64,000 nt of DNA from Mycobacterium colombiense (GTDB lineage: Bacteria > Actinomycetota > Actinomycetes > Mycobacteriales > Mycobacteriaceae): positions 41,495-105,494 of the forward strand of contig NZ_LZSX01000068.1 in NCBI RefSeq assembly GCF_001665835.1. Direction: 5' to 3'. The notes under the pieces were generated by a model. That model saw only the letters and a program-made list of their open reading frames with translations, was not told where the DNA came from and did no database searches. Made by a program: the position numbers and the translations under genes. Positions 9,093 through 20,800 of this stretch are shown here, in pieces (within the stretch, counting starts at the first letter, position 1; each line of letters opens with the position of its first letter).

Positions 9093-10703
9093 GTGACCGT
9101 TAGTCCCGCACCGGTGACCCTGTTGATCAATGGCCGGGTGCACAGCCCGGTCCAGCCCGACGCGACCGCGATGGCCGTCCGCGACGGCCTGGTGGCATGG
9201 CTGGGCAGCGACGAGGTCGGCCGCCGCTTGTTTCCCGACGCCGACGTCGAAGATCTCCTGGGCGGGTTCGTGGCGCCGGGATTCGTGGACAGCCACATCC
9301 ATCTCACCGCCACCGGGCTGACGCTCAGCGGGCTGGACCTGCGCCCGGCCGCCTCCCGCGCCCAGTGCCTACAGATGGTCGCCGAGTACGCCGCCGCACA
9401 CCCCGGCCAGCCCGTGTGGGGCCATGGCTGGGACGAAACCTCGTGGCCCGAGAACGCCCCGCCCAGCATCGGAGACCTGGACGCCGTCCTCGGCGACCGG
9501 CCCGCCTACCTGGCCCGCGTCGACGTGCACTCCGCGCTGGCGTCGACGGGCCTGCGACGGCTGGTCACGAAGCTTCCGGCGGCGGCGGGTTTCAGCGCCG
9601 AGGGGCCGCTGGCCGGCAACGCACACCATCTGGTGCGCGGCATTGCCCGCGACCTGCTGACGGGCGAACAGCTCGCCGAGGCCCGCGCCGCAGCGCTGCG
9701 GGCCGCCGCGGTGGCCGGCATCGTCGCGGTCCACGAATGCGCCGGCCCCGAGATCGGGGGGATCGACGACTGGCTGCAGTTGCGGGCCCTCGATCATGGC
9801 GTCGAGGTGATGGGTTATTGGGGTGAGCCGGTGAGCAGCCCCGCCCAGGCGCGCGAGCTGATGGCGGCGACCGGAGCCCACGGGCTGGCCGGTGACCTGT
9901 TCGTCGACGGCGCCCTGGGGTCGCGCACCGCGTGGCTGCACGAGCCGTACACGGACGCCCCGGAGCGCACCGGAACCTGCTATTTGGATCCCGATGCCGT
10001 CGAGGCGCACGTGCGGGCATGCACCCAGGCCGAGGTCACCGCCGGATTCCACGTCATCGGGGACGCCGCGGTCGCGACTGCGGTGGAGGCTTTCGAGCGC
10101 GTCGTCGCCGACCTCGGGCCGGTCGCCGTCGCCCGTTGCGGGCACCGCCTCGAGCACGTCGAGATGGTCAGCGCCGATCAGGCCGCCAAACTGGGCCAGT
10201 GGGGCGTCATCGCCAGCGTCCAGCCCAATTTCGATGCGCTCTGGGGCGGCGTCGACGGCATGTACGCGCGACGGCTCGGCACCCAGCGAGGCAGTCGGCT
10301 CAACCCGTTTGCGCTGTTAGCATCCCAAGGCGTGCCCCTCGCGCTCGGTTCCGACGCTCCGGTCACGGGCTTCGACCCGTGGCTGAGCGTGCGCGCGGCG
10401 GTCAACCACCGCACCCCCGGCAGCGGGATCTCGGCGCGGGCCGCGTTTGCTGCCGCCACCCGCGGCGGCTGGCGGGCGGCCGGTGTCCGCGACGGCAAGG
10501 CGGGCACGCTGGTGCCCGGAGCGCCGGCCTCGTACGTCGTCTGGGATGCCGGGGACCTTGAGGTGCACGCCCCGCTCGACACCGTCCAGCGCTGGTCGAC
10601 GGACCCGCGGTCGCGCGTGCCGGCGCTGCCGCGATTGGGGCGCGACGATGCCCTACCGCGGTGCCGGCGAACGGTGCATCGGGGCGCTGTCATCCATGGC
10701 TAG
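9093..10703 (+). CDS. Amidohydrolase family protein (YtcJ-like)
   Basis: A 536-residue metal-dependent hydrolase. The N-terminal beta segment is followed by the metal-binding [10 protein letters not shown] (near residues 66-75), a middle [15 protein letters not shown] segment, a HRLEHVEM motif, and the late [12 protein letters not shown] with the catalytic Asp. This layout fits the YtcJ/N-substituted formamide deformylase branch. Substrate is not deducible. The GTG at 9093 precedes the conserved strand VTLLINGRV. Its stop overlaps the lnt start by eight bases, so it is likely the first gene of a transcript with lnt and ppm1. The pairing of this gene with lipoprotein acylation seems positional rather than functional. 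Confidence 0.85.
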   Translation: MTVSPAPVTLLINGRVHSPVQPDATAMAVRDGLVAWLGSDEVGRRLFPDADVEDLLGGFVAPGFVDSHIHLTATGLTLSGLDLRPAASRAQCLQMVAEYAAAHPGQPVWGHGWDETSWPENAPPSIGDLDAVLGDRPAYLARVDVHSALASTGLRRLVTKLPAAAGFSAEGPLAGNAHHLVRGIARDLLTGEQLAEARAAALRAAAVAGIVAVHECAGPEIGGIDDWLQLRALDHGVEVMGYWGEPVSSPAQARELMAATGAHGLAGDLFVDGALGSRTAWLHEPYTDAPERTGTCYLDPDAVEAHVRACTQAEVTAGFHVIGDAAVATAVEAFERVVADLGPVAVARCGHRLEHVEMVSADQAAKLGQWGVIASVQPNFDALWGGVDGMYARRLGTQRGSRLNPFALLASQGVPLALGSDAPVTGFDPWLSVRAAVNHRTPGSGISARAAFAAATRGGWRAAGVRDGKAGTLVPGAPASYVVWDAGDLEVHAPLDTVQRWSTDPRSRVPALPRLGRDDALPRCRRTVHRGAVIHG

Positions 10704-12741
10704 GTACCGGCTGGGCGACGACGAGCCCGCGGACCAAACCGATGCGGCCGACGAGGACCTGCCGCGGCGGCCTGACACCGACCCCATCAGCGACGAGGCC
10801 GAATCAGACCGCGACGAACAGCCCGCCGAGGTCCGCGTCGAGCCCGAAGCCAGCGACGGCGAACCCGACCCGGACGAGGACGCCGCGGAACCGGAATCGC
10901 CCGAGCGGCAGGCGGGCGGCGCGAGTCTGGGTGGCTGGCTGGGGACCGCGGCGCGCGGGGCGGCGACCGGACTGGTGGCCGCCGTGATCGGGCGGCTGCC
11001 CGCCGCCCAGGCCGCGATGCTGCCCCGCCTGACCCGGCTGAGTTGCGTCGTGATGGGCGGCTTACTGCTCTGCGCCAGTTTCCCATCACTCAATTGGTGG
11101 TGGGGCGCCGTGGTGGCCGCCGCGTTGCTGGCGTGGGTGTTGACGCACCCCGCGACCACGCCCGCGGGCGGCCTGGGTTACGCGTTCCTGTTCGGGCTGG
11201 CGTTCTACCTGCCGCTGCTGCCGTGGGTCGGCCTCCTGGTCGGCCCCATCCCGTGGATCGCCCTCGCGACCGTCTGCGCGCTGTTTCCCGCCCTCTTCGG
11301 CCTGTGCGCCGTCATCGTGCGCCGGCTGCCCGGCTGGCCCATCTGGTTCGCGCTGATCTGGGCGGCCCAGGAGTGGCTCAAGTCGATCCTGCCGTTCGGC
11401 GGCTTCCCCTGGGGGTCGGTGGCATTCGGTCAGACGCACGGTCCGTTCCTGCCGCTGGTCCAGCTCGGCGGCGTGGCGCTGTTGTCCATGGCGATCATGC
11501 TGGTCGGCTTCAGCGCGACGGCCATCGCGCTGGAGATCGTGAAGTGGTGGCACTCCGGTCACCCAGCGGCCGGCGACAGCGTCGCCGCGGATGCCGCGCA
11601 CCCCGACCAGGCGCCGCCCGCGGTGGTGCTGCCCGGCGTCTGCATCTGCCTGGTGCTCTTCGCGTCGCTCATCGTCTGGCCGCAGGTACGCCACGCCGGT
11701 ACCGGATCGGGTGGCGAGCCGGCGGTGACCGTCGCGGCCGTGCAGGGCAACGTGCCGCGGCTGGGCTTCGAGTTCAACGAACAACGGCGCGCGGTCCTGG
11801 ACAACCACGTCCAGGAAACCCTGCGGCTGGCCGAGGACGTGCGGTCCGGGGCCGCCCCGCAACCGCAGTTCGTGATCTGGCCGGAAGACTCGTCGGACAT
11901 CGACCCGCTGGTCAACCACGACGCCGCCTTGGAGATCTCGCAGGCCGCGGCGGCGATCGGCGCTCCGATCCTGATCGGCAGCGTGCTCGAGGTACCCGGG
12001 CGCCCGCCGCAGGATCCCAACTACACCAACACCATGATCGTGTGGAATCCGGCCACCGGTCCGGCCGATCGCCATGACAAGGAAATCGTGCAGCCGTTCG
12101 GCGAGTACCTGCCGATGCCATGGCTGTTCAAACACCTGTCCGGCTACGCCGGGCGCGCGGGAAGCTTCGTGCCCCGCCAGGGCTCCGGGGTGGTGCACAT
12201 CGCGGGGGTGCCGCTCGGCGTCGCCACCTGCTGGGAAGTGATCTTCGACCGGGTGCCGCGACAGGCGGTCCTCGGCGGCGCCCAGCTGCTCGCCGTGCCG
12301 GCCAACAACGCCACCTTCAACAAGAGGATGAGCGAACAGCAGCTGGCCTTCGCCAAGGTCCGGGCCGTCGAGCACGACCGGTATGTGGTGGTGGCCGGCA
12401 CCACGGGGATCAGCGCCGTGGTGGCCCCCGACGGTGGCGAGTTGGCCCGCACCGACTTCTTCCAGCCCGCCTATCTGGACATGCAGGTGCGGCTCAAGAC
12501 CAGGCTGACACCGGCGACCCAATGGGGGCCGCTGGTGCAATGGGTCATGGTGCTGGCGGCCGGAGCGGTGATTCTGGCCGGGATGCGGCACAATGGATGG
12601 TTCCCGCGTTCGGTACGTCTCAGGTCCACACGCCAACCGGAAGGGGCCGGTGCAACCCCGGGCAAACCCCCGCCCGACGAGCACGACGCAGACACTGCGC
12701 CCGACTCCCGGGACCGCACGCCGGCAGACGACGGCGACTGA
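10696..12741 (+). CDS. lnt: Apolipoprotein N-acyltransferase
   Basis: A 681-residue membrane enzyme that adds the third acyl chain to the N-terminal Cys of lipoproteins. An unusually long, acidic and presumably disordered N-terminus (about 70 residues rich in Asp/Glu/Pro) precedes six or more membrane segments, then the periplasmic nitrilase-like domain. The catalytic triad is visible: Glu397 in WPEDSSD, Lys462 in [12 protein letters not shown] and Cys512 in [10 protein letters not shown]. The ATG at 10696 overlaps the amidohydrolase stop. In M. tuberculosis this domain is the N-terminal half of Ppm1 (Rv2051c). Here it is a separate gene, with ppm1 63 bases downstream. Confidence 0.93.
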   Translation: MARYRLGDDEPADQTDAADEDLPRRPDTDPISDEAESDRDEQPAEVRVEPEASDGEPDPDEDAAEPESPERQAGGASLGGWLGTAARGAATGLVAAVIGRLPAAQAAMLPRLTRLSCVVMGGLLLCASFPSLNWWWGAVVAAALLAWVLTHPATTPAGGLGYAFLFGLAFYLPLLPWVGLLVGPIPWIALATVCALFPALFGLCAVIVRRLPGWPIWFALIWAAQEWLKSILPFGGFPWGSVAFGQTHGPFLPLVQLGGVALLSMAIMLVGFSATAIALEIVKWWHSGHPAAGDSVAADAAHPDQAPPAVVLPGVCICLVLFASLIVWPQVRHAGTGSGGEPAVTVAAVQGNVPRLGFEFNEQRRAVLDNHVQETLRLAEDVRSGAAPQPQFVIWPEDSSDIDPLVNHDAALEISQAAAAIGAPILIGSVLEVPGRPPQDPNYTNTMIVWNPATGPADRHDKEIVQPFGEYLPMPWLFKHLSGYAGRAGSFVPRQGSGVVHIAGVPLGVATCWEVIFDRVPRQAVLGGAQLLAVPANNATFNKRMSEQQLAFAKVRAVEHDRYVVVAGTTGISAVVAPDGGELARTDFFQPAYLDMQVRLKTRLTPATQWGPLVQWVMVLAAGAVILAGMRHNGWFPRSVRLRSTRQPEGAGATPGKPPPDEHDADTAPDSRDRTPADDGD

Positions 12742-12804
12742 CCACCCTCCGTCCGACCAGGACGGCCGACATTCTTTCGATTTCGGGCGACACAGAGGAG
12801 CTAC

Positions 12805-13599
12805 ATGACCACCGGCCAGCCGGCGCCCCAGGTCCCAGGTAACCGTCCCAGCCAGCGCGTCTTGGTGATCATCCCTACCTACAACGAGCTGGAGAACCTG
12901 CCGGTCATCCACCGGCGGCTCAAAGAGGCGTGCCCGCACGTGCATCTGCTCGTGGTGGACGACAGCAGCCCCGACGGCACCGGCCGGCTCGCCGAGGAAC
13001 TGGCGGCGGCCGACGCCGGCCGCACGCACGTCATGCACCGCACCGCCAAGGACGGCCTGGGCGCGGCGTACCTGGCGGGTTTCGCGTGGGGGTTGAGCCG
13101 TGACTACTCGGTCCTGGTCGAAATGGACGCCGACGGCAGCCACGCCCCCGAACAGCTGCACCGCCTGCTGGACGCCGTCGACGCCGGCGCCGACCTGGCC
13201 ATCGGGTCGCGCTACGTCGAGGGCGGGACGGTGCGCAACTGGCCATGGCGGCGATGGGCGCTGTCCTGGACGGCGAACACCTACGCCCGGCTGGCCCTCG
13301 GCATCGGCGTGCACGACATCACCGCCGGCTACCGGGCCTACCGCCGCGAAGTGCTCGAAGCGATCGACCTCGACGGCGTCGACTCCAAGGGCTACTGCTT
13401 TCAGATCGATCTGACCTGGCGCACGATCTGCAACGGGTTCACCATCGCCGAGGTGCCGATCACCTTCACCGAGCGCGAACTCGGCGTGTCCAAGATGAGC
13501 GGATCCAACATCCGCGAAGCCCTGGTCAAAGTCACCCGTTGGGGTGTTCAGGGCCGACGGTCGGGCGCCAAGGCCACCAGGGCCGACAACCGCACTTAG
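12805..13599 (+). CDS. ppm1: Polyprenol monophosphomannose synthase
   Basis: A 264-residue GT2-family glycosyltransferase that transfers mannose from GDP-mannose to polyprenyl phosphate. It supplies the donor for lipoarabinomannan, lipomannan and protein mannosylation. The N-terminal strand [10 protein letters not shown] is followed by DDSSPDGTG and the metal-binding DAD at residues 108-110 (EMDADGSH), then the GSRYVEGG acceptor-loop motif. No transmembrane segment is present, so membrane attachment probably relies on Lnt, as known for other mycobacteria with split genes. The ATG follows a clear GAGGAG-type ribosome site. It is convergent with rbpA. Confidence 0.94.
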   Translation: MTTGQPAPQVPGNRPSQRVLVIIPTYNELENLPVIHRRLKEACPHVHLLVVDDSSPDGTGRLAEELAAADAGRTHVMHRTAKDGLGAAYLAGFAWGLSRDYSVLVEMDADGSHAPEQLHRLLDAVDAGADLAIGSRYVEGGTVRNWPWRRWALSWTANTYARLALGIGVHDITAGYRAYRREVLEAIDLDGVDSKGYCFQIDLTWRTICNGFTIAEVPITFTERELGVSKMSGSNIREALVKVTRWGVQGRRSGAKATRADNRT

Positions 13600-13629
13600 G
13601 CCGCGGTCCGGCCCCGGCTCAAGCCAGGG

Positions 13630-13965
13630 TCAGCCCCGGCGGCGGGTCTTGATGATCTCGAGGCGCTCCTTGAGCAGCTCTTCGAGCTCCTCGACCGAGC
13701 GACGCTCCAGCAGCATGTCCCAGTGCGTCCGCGGCGGCTTCACCTTCTTCGGCTCGGGCAGGTCGCCCTCGATCAGGGTGCCTTCCAGGCCGTTGCGGCA
13801 CAGCCAGGTGCCGGGGATCTCGGCGTCGTCGGCGAAGGGAACCTCGAACTCCTCGCCGTTCTCGGTCCGGTACTTCGCGAGCTGACGCGGCGCCAGGTCG
13901 TGGTTGCGGTCAGTCTCGTAGCTCACGGCCCCGAGGCGACTGCCTCTCAGTACGCGATCAGCCAT
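13630..13965 (-). CDS. rbpA: RNA polymerase-binding protein RbpA
   Basis: A 111-residue actinobacterial transcription factor that binds RNA polymerase and the principal sigma factor and helps open promoters. The whole protein matches the family: an N-terminal tail (MADRVLRGSRLGAVSYETDR), the core domain in the middle, a basic linker (KKVKPPRTHWDMLLERRS) and the C-terminal sigma-interaction helix (EELEELLKERLEIIKTRRRG). Length is the usual 111-114. It is convergent with ppm1 and divergent from the small zinc-ribbon gene, with a 182-bp promoter region between. Gene order matches Rv2050. Confidence 0.96.
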   Translation of the reverse strand: MADRVLRGSRLGAVSYETDRNHDLAPRQLAKYRTENGEEFEVPFADDAEIPGTWLCRNGLEGTLIEGDLPEPKKVKPPRTHWDMLLERRSVEELEELLKERLEIIKTRRRG

Positions 13966-14147
13966 GGCTGCTACTCCTTCAGGTCTTCTTCTCGGAGCCC
14001 TCGGGCTCCCTTACTGCAGTTCGGTGCAATCTGTCCAGTTAGCAAACGCTGCGGCGATCTGCGCAGTTCCCGGCCGGGACCGGCATACGCGACGCGACCC
14101 TCAATGATACCGGGATCGCCGAGAAAACCCGACTAAAGTCGGCAGGC

Positions 14148-14498
14148 GTGAGCCGCCGTACCCACCCGCAGCCTTGTCGCTGGTGCGGCCGAGACGTTAC
14201 CGATGCGGGAATGGGACGTCGCCGCCAGTACTGCCGGCAGTCGTGCCGGCAGCGCGCGTACGAACAACGGGCCTCGCTGAACCGCAACGGCGCGGCAGCC
14301 GTGCCCGAGGACGCGGTGGTGCTGTCGGCCGAGGATGCCGCCGACCTGTCGGATCGCGTCTACCAGGTGCGGTGCGCGGCCGAGGACGTCGCCACGGCCG
14401 TCGACGAAGGCGCCGGGGCCACCGAGCTTCGCCAATTGTGCGACGCGCTGATCCACGCCGCCAGGGCCGCCGACGGCTGGCGCCGAGCGGGTGTGTGA
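14148..14498 (+). CDS. Small protein with N-terminal CxxC/CxxxC zinc-ribbon-like motif
   Basis: A 116-residue protein of unknown function. Cys10-x2-Cys13 and Cys29-x3-Cys33, separated by a basic stretch, look like one zinc-binding knuckle pair. The following RQRAYEQR is typical of small actinobacterial proteins of this type. The rest is acidic and helical, possibly a partner-binding domain. GTG start. It sits between rbpA and pks12, the position of Rv2049c in M. tuberculosis, although that protein is shorter. Nucleic-acid binding is a reasonable guess, but nothing further can be claimed. Confidence 0.7.
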   Translation: MSRRTHPQPCRWCGRDVTDAGMGRRRQYCRQSCRQRAYEQRASLNRNGAAAVPEDAVVLSAEDAADLSDRVYQVRCAAEDVATAVDEGAGATELRQLCDALIHAARAADGWRRAGV

Positions 14499-14885
14499 CC
14501 CCCGCCGGGTCTGCGCCGCGCCGAACCCGCCACGACAGCGCCTGACCACCGGCTATGGTCAGCCGGGTAAAGTCGCGCCATGGACGTCGGGCCGTGTCAA
14601 CAGCGCACCGCTGTCCAGCGAGCACACCGGGCACCCGGCCTCACATACTCTTTGCGCGGCGCGGCGCAGCGGTCCATGCCGGTCCTCCCGTAGCAGTCGG
14701 GAGCAGCGGACGTTTTGAAATCCAGTCGGAGTTGGCCATACTCACCAGCAATATTCTTGGGTCGGAGAGCAGCACGACGCTGGTCGAACGGGAAACGGCG
14801 TCGCCTCGTGCAGCAAATTCCGTCACTCGGCGAAAACCGCATCCGGCGGTGAAAGACGGCCGTACGTCGTTAGGTGAGGTTTGTG
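14499..14885. promoter_or_regulatory. 387-bp non-coding region upstream of pks12
   Basis: No convincing gene lies here. It must carry the pks12 promoter and leader. One inverted repeat is visible near its left end, CTGACCA at 14542-14548 and TGGTCAG at 14556-14562. It could be a weak stem ending the upstream transcript or an operator. It has no T-run, so I do not call it a terminator. The stretch at 14700-14850 is less GC-rich than the flanks, as expected for a promoter. Confidence 0.4.
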
Positions 14886-17800
14886 ATGGTTGATCAACTC
14901 CAGCATGCGACCGAAGCGCTGCGTAAAGCGCTGGTCCAGGTTGAGCGCCTGAAGCGCACCAACCGGGCGTTGCTGGAGCGGTCCAACGAACCGATCGCGA
15001 TCGTCGGTATGTCGTGCCGCTTCCCGGGTGGCGTCGACAGCCCGGAGGCGCTGTGGCAAATGGTCGCCGACGGCCGTGACGTCATCTCGGAGTTCCCCGC
15101 CGACCGTGGCTGGGACGTCGCGAGCCTCTACGACCCCGACCCCGACGCGCGCCACAAGTGCTATGTGAACACCGGCGGATTCGTGGACGGCGTCGCGGAC
15201 TTCGATCCGGCCTTCTTCGGCATCGCGCCCAGCGAGGCGCTCGCGATGGACCCCCAGCATCGGATGCTGCTCGAACTGTCGTGGGAAGCATTGGAGCGGG
15301 CCGGAATTGACCCGAGCGGGTTGCGCGGCAGCGCTACCGGCGTGTTCGCGGGGCTGATCGTTCAGGGCTACGGCATGCTCGCCGAGGAGATCGAGGGTTA
15401 CCGGCTCACCGGCATGACCTCCAGCGTCGCCTCGGGGCGGGTGTCCTACGTGCTGGGCCTCGAGGGCCCCGCGGTGTCCGTGGACACGGCGTGTTCGTCG
15501 TCGCTGGTGGCCTTGCACATGGCCGTGCAGTCGCTGCGCTCGGGGGAGTGCGATCTGGCCCTGGCCGGCGGCGCGACCGTGAACGCGACGCCGACGGTCT
15601 TCGTGGAGTTCAGCCGGCACCGCGGGTTGGCGCCGGACGGACGATGCAAGGCCTACGCGGGCGCGGCCGACGGCGTCGGCTGGTCCGAGGGTGGGGCCAT
15701 CCTGGTCGTGGAACGCCTGTCGGATGCGCAGCGGCTGGGGCACCCGGTGCTGGCCGTGGTCCGCGGCTCGGCGGTCAATCAGGACGGCGCCTCCAACGGG
15801 CTGACCGCGCCCAACGGTCCGTCGCAACAGCGAGTGGTGCGTGCGGCGCTGGCCAACGCCGGGTTGTCCGCGGCCGACGTGGACGTCGTCGAGGGCCACG
15901 GCACCGGAACCACCCTGGGTGACCCGATCGAGGCGCAGGCCCTGCTGGCCACCTACGGGCAGGACCGCAGCGAGCCGCTGTGGCTGGGCTCGATCAAGTC
16001 GAACATGGGCCACACGCAGGCCGCCGCCGGTGTGGCCGGCGTCATCAAGATGGTGCAGGCGATGCGCCACGAGACGCTGCCCGCGACCCTGCACGTGGAC
16101 GCGCCGAGTCCGCACGTGGACTGGTCGGCGGGCTCGGTGTCGCTGCTGACCGAGGCGCAACCCTGGAACGCCGAGCGGCCGCGCCGGGCGGGCGTGTCGT
16201 CGTTCGGCATCAGCGGCACCAACGCGCACGTCATCGTCGAGGGCGCTCCGGTGGCGCCGGCACGGGAGGGCGGACCGGTCCGGCCGGTGGTTCCCTGGGC
16301 GGTGTCGGCGAAATCGCCGTCGGCGTTGGCGGCGCAGGCGGCGCGGTTGGCCGAATACGTTCGCGCGCACAATGATCTGGACATCGCCGACATCGGCTGG
16401 TCATTGGGGGGCCGCGCGACATTTGAGCACCGCGCGGTCGTTGTCGGCGGTGACCGTGACCGGCTGCTGGCCGGGCTGGACGAGCTTTCCAACGATGACA
16501 CCACCGGATCGGTCATCCGGGGCACCGCGACGCCGGCGGGCAAGACCGTGTTCGTCTTCCCCGGCCAGGGCTCCCAATGGCAGGGCATGGCGCTTGAATT
16601 GCTGGATACCGCACCGGTATTCGCCCAACAGATCCGGGAATGCGAGGAGGCCTTCGCAGAATTCGTCGACTGGTCGCTGACCGGCGTGCTGCGCGGCGCC
16701 CCTGATGCTCCGGGACTGGACCGCGTCGACGTCGTGCAGCCGGTGCTCTTCGCGGTGATGGTGTCGCTGGCCGAACTGTGGAAGTCGATCGGCGTGAACC
16801 CGGACGCGGTGATCGGGCATTCGCAGGGCGAGATCGCCGCCGCCTACGTCGCCGGGGCGCTGTCGCTGCAGGACGCGGCCCGGGTGGTCACGTTGCGCAG
16901 CAAGCTGCTGACGGCGCTGGCCGGCCCCGGTGGGATGCTGTCCATCGCCTGCAGCACCGAGCGGGCCCGGGAGTTGTTGGCGCCCTATGGGAATCGAGTC
17001 AGCATCGCGGCCGTCAACGGCCGCTCGGCCGTCGTGGTGTCGGGTGAGGGGGCCGCGCTCGACGAGCTCGTCGGCTTCTGCGCCGACCTCGAGCTGCGGA
17101 CCCGGCGCATCGACGTGGACTATGCCTCGCACTCGGTTGAGGTCGAGGCGATCCGCGCCGACCTCGCCGAGGTGCTGGCCGGCATAGAGCCGCGCTCCTC
17201 GCGCATCGCGTTCTTCTCCACTGTCACCGGAAACCGTTTGGACACGGCCGGATTGGACGCCGACTACTGGTATCGCAACATCCGGCAGACCGTGCAGTTC
17301 GACCAGGCGGTGCGCAGCGCGTGCGAGCACGGATACCGGACGTTCATCGAATCCAGTCCGCATCCGGCGCTGGTCGCGGGCATCGAGGACACCGCCAACG
17401 ACCATGTCAGCAGTGGCGCCGAGGCCGCTGAAGTCACAGTCATCCCCACCCTGGGCCGCGAGGACGGCGGTCTCGACCGGTTCCTGACGTCGGCCGCCAC
17501 CGCGTTCGTCGCGGGAGTGAGCGTGCGCTGGCGCGGTGCGCTGGACGGCGCCGGCTTCGTCGAGCTGCCCACGTATGCCTTTGACCGGCGCCGGTTTTGG
17601 CTGTCCGGCGAAGGCATCGCGGCGGACGCCTCGGGCCTGGGCTTGGGCACCAGCGAGCACCCGCTGCTGAGCGCGGTCGTCGAGCTGCCGTCGTCGGGTG
17701 GGGTGGCGCTGACGGGCCTCCTGTCGCCGAGCCGGCAGGGCTGGCTGACCGATCACGCCGTGTCGGGAACGATCGTGTTCCCCGGGTCCGGCTTCGTGGA

Positions 17801-20800
17801 ACTGGCGATTCGCGCGGGCGACGAGGTCGGTTGCTCAACGGTCGACGAACTGACGCTGCAGGCGCCGTTGATGTTGCCGGCCAAGGATTCCGGGTCGGCA
17901 TCGGTCGCCGTGCAAGTGGTGGTCGGTCCCGCCGAAGAATCCGGCCAGCGCGGGGTGTCGATCTTTTCGCGCCCCGACGCCGGCTCCGGCTGGGCGTGCC
18001 ACGCGGAAGGAACGCTGAGCACCGGCTCGGTCGAGCCGGGTGCGGATCTGTCGGCATGGCCGCCGGCGGGCGCCGTCAAGGTCGACGCGGCCGACTGCTA
18101 CGAGCAGTTGGCGGAGCTCGGCTACGGCTACGGCCCGGCATTCCAGGGACTGACCGCGACGTGGGTGCGCGACGACGAGGTGTTCGCCGAGGTGCGGCTG
18201 CCTGACGCCGCGGGCGGCGTCAACGGTTTCGGGGTCCATCCGGCGCTGCTTGATGCGGCCATGCATGCACTGGTCGTCAGTCACCAGATCACCGGCCAGA
18301 CCGACGAAGTGGTGCTGCCGTTCTCGTGGCAGGGCGTGTCGTTGCACGCCGCGGGCGCGTCCGCGGTGCGTGCACGCATCGCGCCGGCATCGGCGTCGGA
18401 GTCCACGTTCGCGGCCTCCAGGGCGGTCTCGATCGAACTGGCCGACGCGCTCGGACTGCCGGTGCTGTCGGTGCGGGCGATGGTCGCGCGTCCGGTGAGC
18501 GAGCGGCAACTGCGCGCGGCGGTGTCGGCCTCGGGTCCGGACCGGCTGTTCGAGCTGGCGTGGTCGCCGGCCGCGACGACGGCCGCCGGCACCGAGCCGC
18601 CCGCACACGCGGTGTTCGAATCCGTTGCGGCCGATCAAGATCCGGTCTCCGGATCGTATGAGCGCACGCATCGGGCGCTGGCGGCAGTGCAGTCGTGGCT
18701 GACCGAGCACGACTCCGGGGTGCTGATCGTCGCGACCCGCGGAGCGATGGGATGGGCGGGTGAGGACGTACCCGATCTGGCAGGTGCGGCGGTATGGGGG
18801 CTGGTGCGGTCGGCGCAGACCGAGCATCCCGGCCGGATCGTGCTGGTGGATTCCGATGCGGCGCTTGACGATAACGCGATCGCGACCGTCCTGGCGGTCG
18901 GCGAGCCCGCGGTGTTGCTGCGCGACGGCACGGCCTATATAGCGCGGGTGCGCGGCAGTCGCGCGGTGGACGGGATCATGACGCCTCCGGCGGACGGGCC
19001 TTGGCGGCTCGGAATCAGCAGCGCGGGCACGTTCGAAAACCTGCAATTGGAGCCGGTTCCCAACGCCGGCGCCGCGCTGGAGCCCGGCCAGGTTCGGGTG
19101 GCCCTGCGCGCCATCGCCACCAACTTCCGCGACGTCATGATCACGCTGGGCATGTTCACCCATGACGCCCTGCTCGGTGGCGAAGGCGCCGGTGTGGTGG
19201 TCGAAGTCGGGCCGGGAGTCACCGAGTTCGCGGTCGGCGATTCGGTGTACGGCTTCTTCCCCGACGGCAGCGGCACGCTGGTGCCCGGCGACGTGCGCCT
19301 GCTGCAGCACAAGCCCGCCCACTGGTCCTACGCCGAAGCCGCCGGCATCTCGGCGGTGTTCACCACCGCCTACATGGCGTTCATCCACCTGGCCGACGTC
19401 AAGCCCGGGCAGCGGGTGCTGGTGCACGCCGCGGCCGGCGGTGTCGGCATGGCCGCGGTGCAGCTGGGCAGGCATCTGGGCCTGGAGGTGTTCGCGACCG
19501 CCAGCCGCGGCAAGTGGGACACGTTGCGGTCCATGGGCTTTGACGACGATCACATCTCGGATTCGCGCAGCCTGGAGTTCGAGGAGAAGTTCCGGGCGGT
19601 CACCGGCGGCCGCGGCATGGACGTGGTGCTGGACTCGCTGGCCGGCGAATTCGTCGACGCTTCACTGCGGCTCGTCGCTCCCGGCGGGGTGTTCCTGGAG
19701 ATGGGCAAGACCGACATCCGCGACCCGGGCGTGGTCGCCCAGGAGTACCCGGGTGTCCGCTACCGCGCCTTCGACCTGTTCGAGCCCGGCCGTCCCCGGA
19801 TGCATCAGTGGATGCAGGAGCTTGCCGGGCTGTTCGACGCCGGGGTGCTGGAGCCGTTGCCGGTCACGACCTTTGACGTGCGGCGCGCCCGTACGGCGCT
19901 GCGGTACTTGAGCCAGGCCCGCCACATCGGCAAGGTCGTCATGACGCTGCCGTCCGGCCTGGCATCCGGCACCGTACTCATCACCGGCGGAACCGGGATG
20001 GCGGGCTCGACGTTGGCCCGCCACCTGGTGGCACACCACGGCGTCGAGGACTTGGTGCTGCTGAGCCGCCGCGGTCCCGACGCGCCCGGGGCCGCCGAGT
20101 TGATCGCGGAGCTGCAAACCGCGGGTGCGCGGGCGCGCGTGGTGGCGTGCGACGCGGCCGACCGGGCGGCGCTGGCGCAAGTCATCGACGACATTTCGGC
20201 GCAGCGGCCGCTGTCGGGCGTGATTCACGCGACCGGTGTGCTGGACGACGCGATGGTCACCTCCCTGACCCCCGATCGCGTCGACGCGGTATTGCGGGCC
20301 AAGGTCGACGCGGCTTGGAATCTGCACGAGTTGACCCGCGACCTGAATCTGTCTGCCTTCGTGATGTTTTCGTCGATGGCCGGCCTGGTCGGCTCGTCGG
20401 GCCAGGGCAACTACGGGGCGGCGAACACATTCCTGGACGGGTTGGCCGCGCACCGTCGGGCGCACGGGCTGCCGGCGATCTCGCTGGCCTGGGGCCTGTG
20501 GGAGCAGGCCAGCGCCATGACCGGCGGACTGGACGCTGCCGACCTCGCCCGGTTGGGTCGCGACGGGATCTTGGCGCTGTCCTCGGATGAGGCCATGGAA
20601 CTCTTCGACACCGCACTGATCGTCGACGAGCCGTTCCTGGCGCCGGCCCGCATCGATCTCGGCGCGCTGCGGGCCCACGCGGTCGCGGTGCCGCCGATGT
20701 TCACCGATCTGGTCAACGCCCCGGCGCGCCGCCGGGTCGACGACTCGCTGGCGGCCGCGAAGTCGAAATCGGCGCTGGCGCATCGCCTGGACGGGCTGTC

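Noticed and set aside
11086..13314. 742-residue minus-strand open frame
   Set aside because: Antisense to lnt and ppm1, whose catalytic residues are all identified.
14542..14562. Intrinsic terminator after the zinc-ribbon gene
   Set aside because: The 7-7-7 inverted repeat has no T-run and a weak stem; left as an unassigned repeat.
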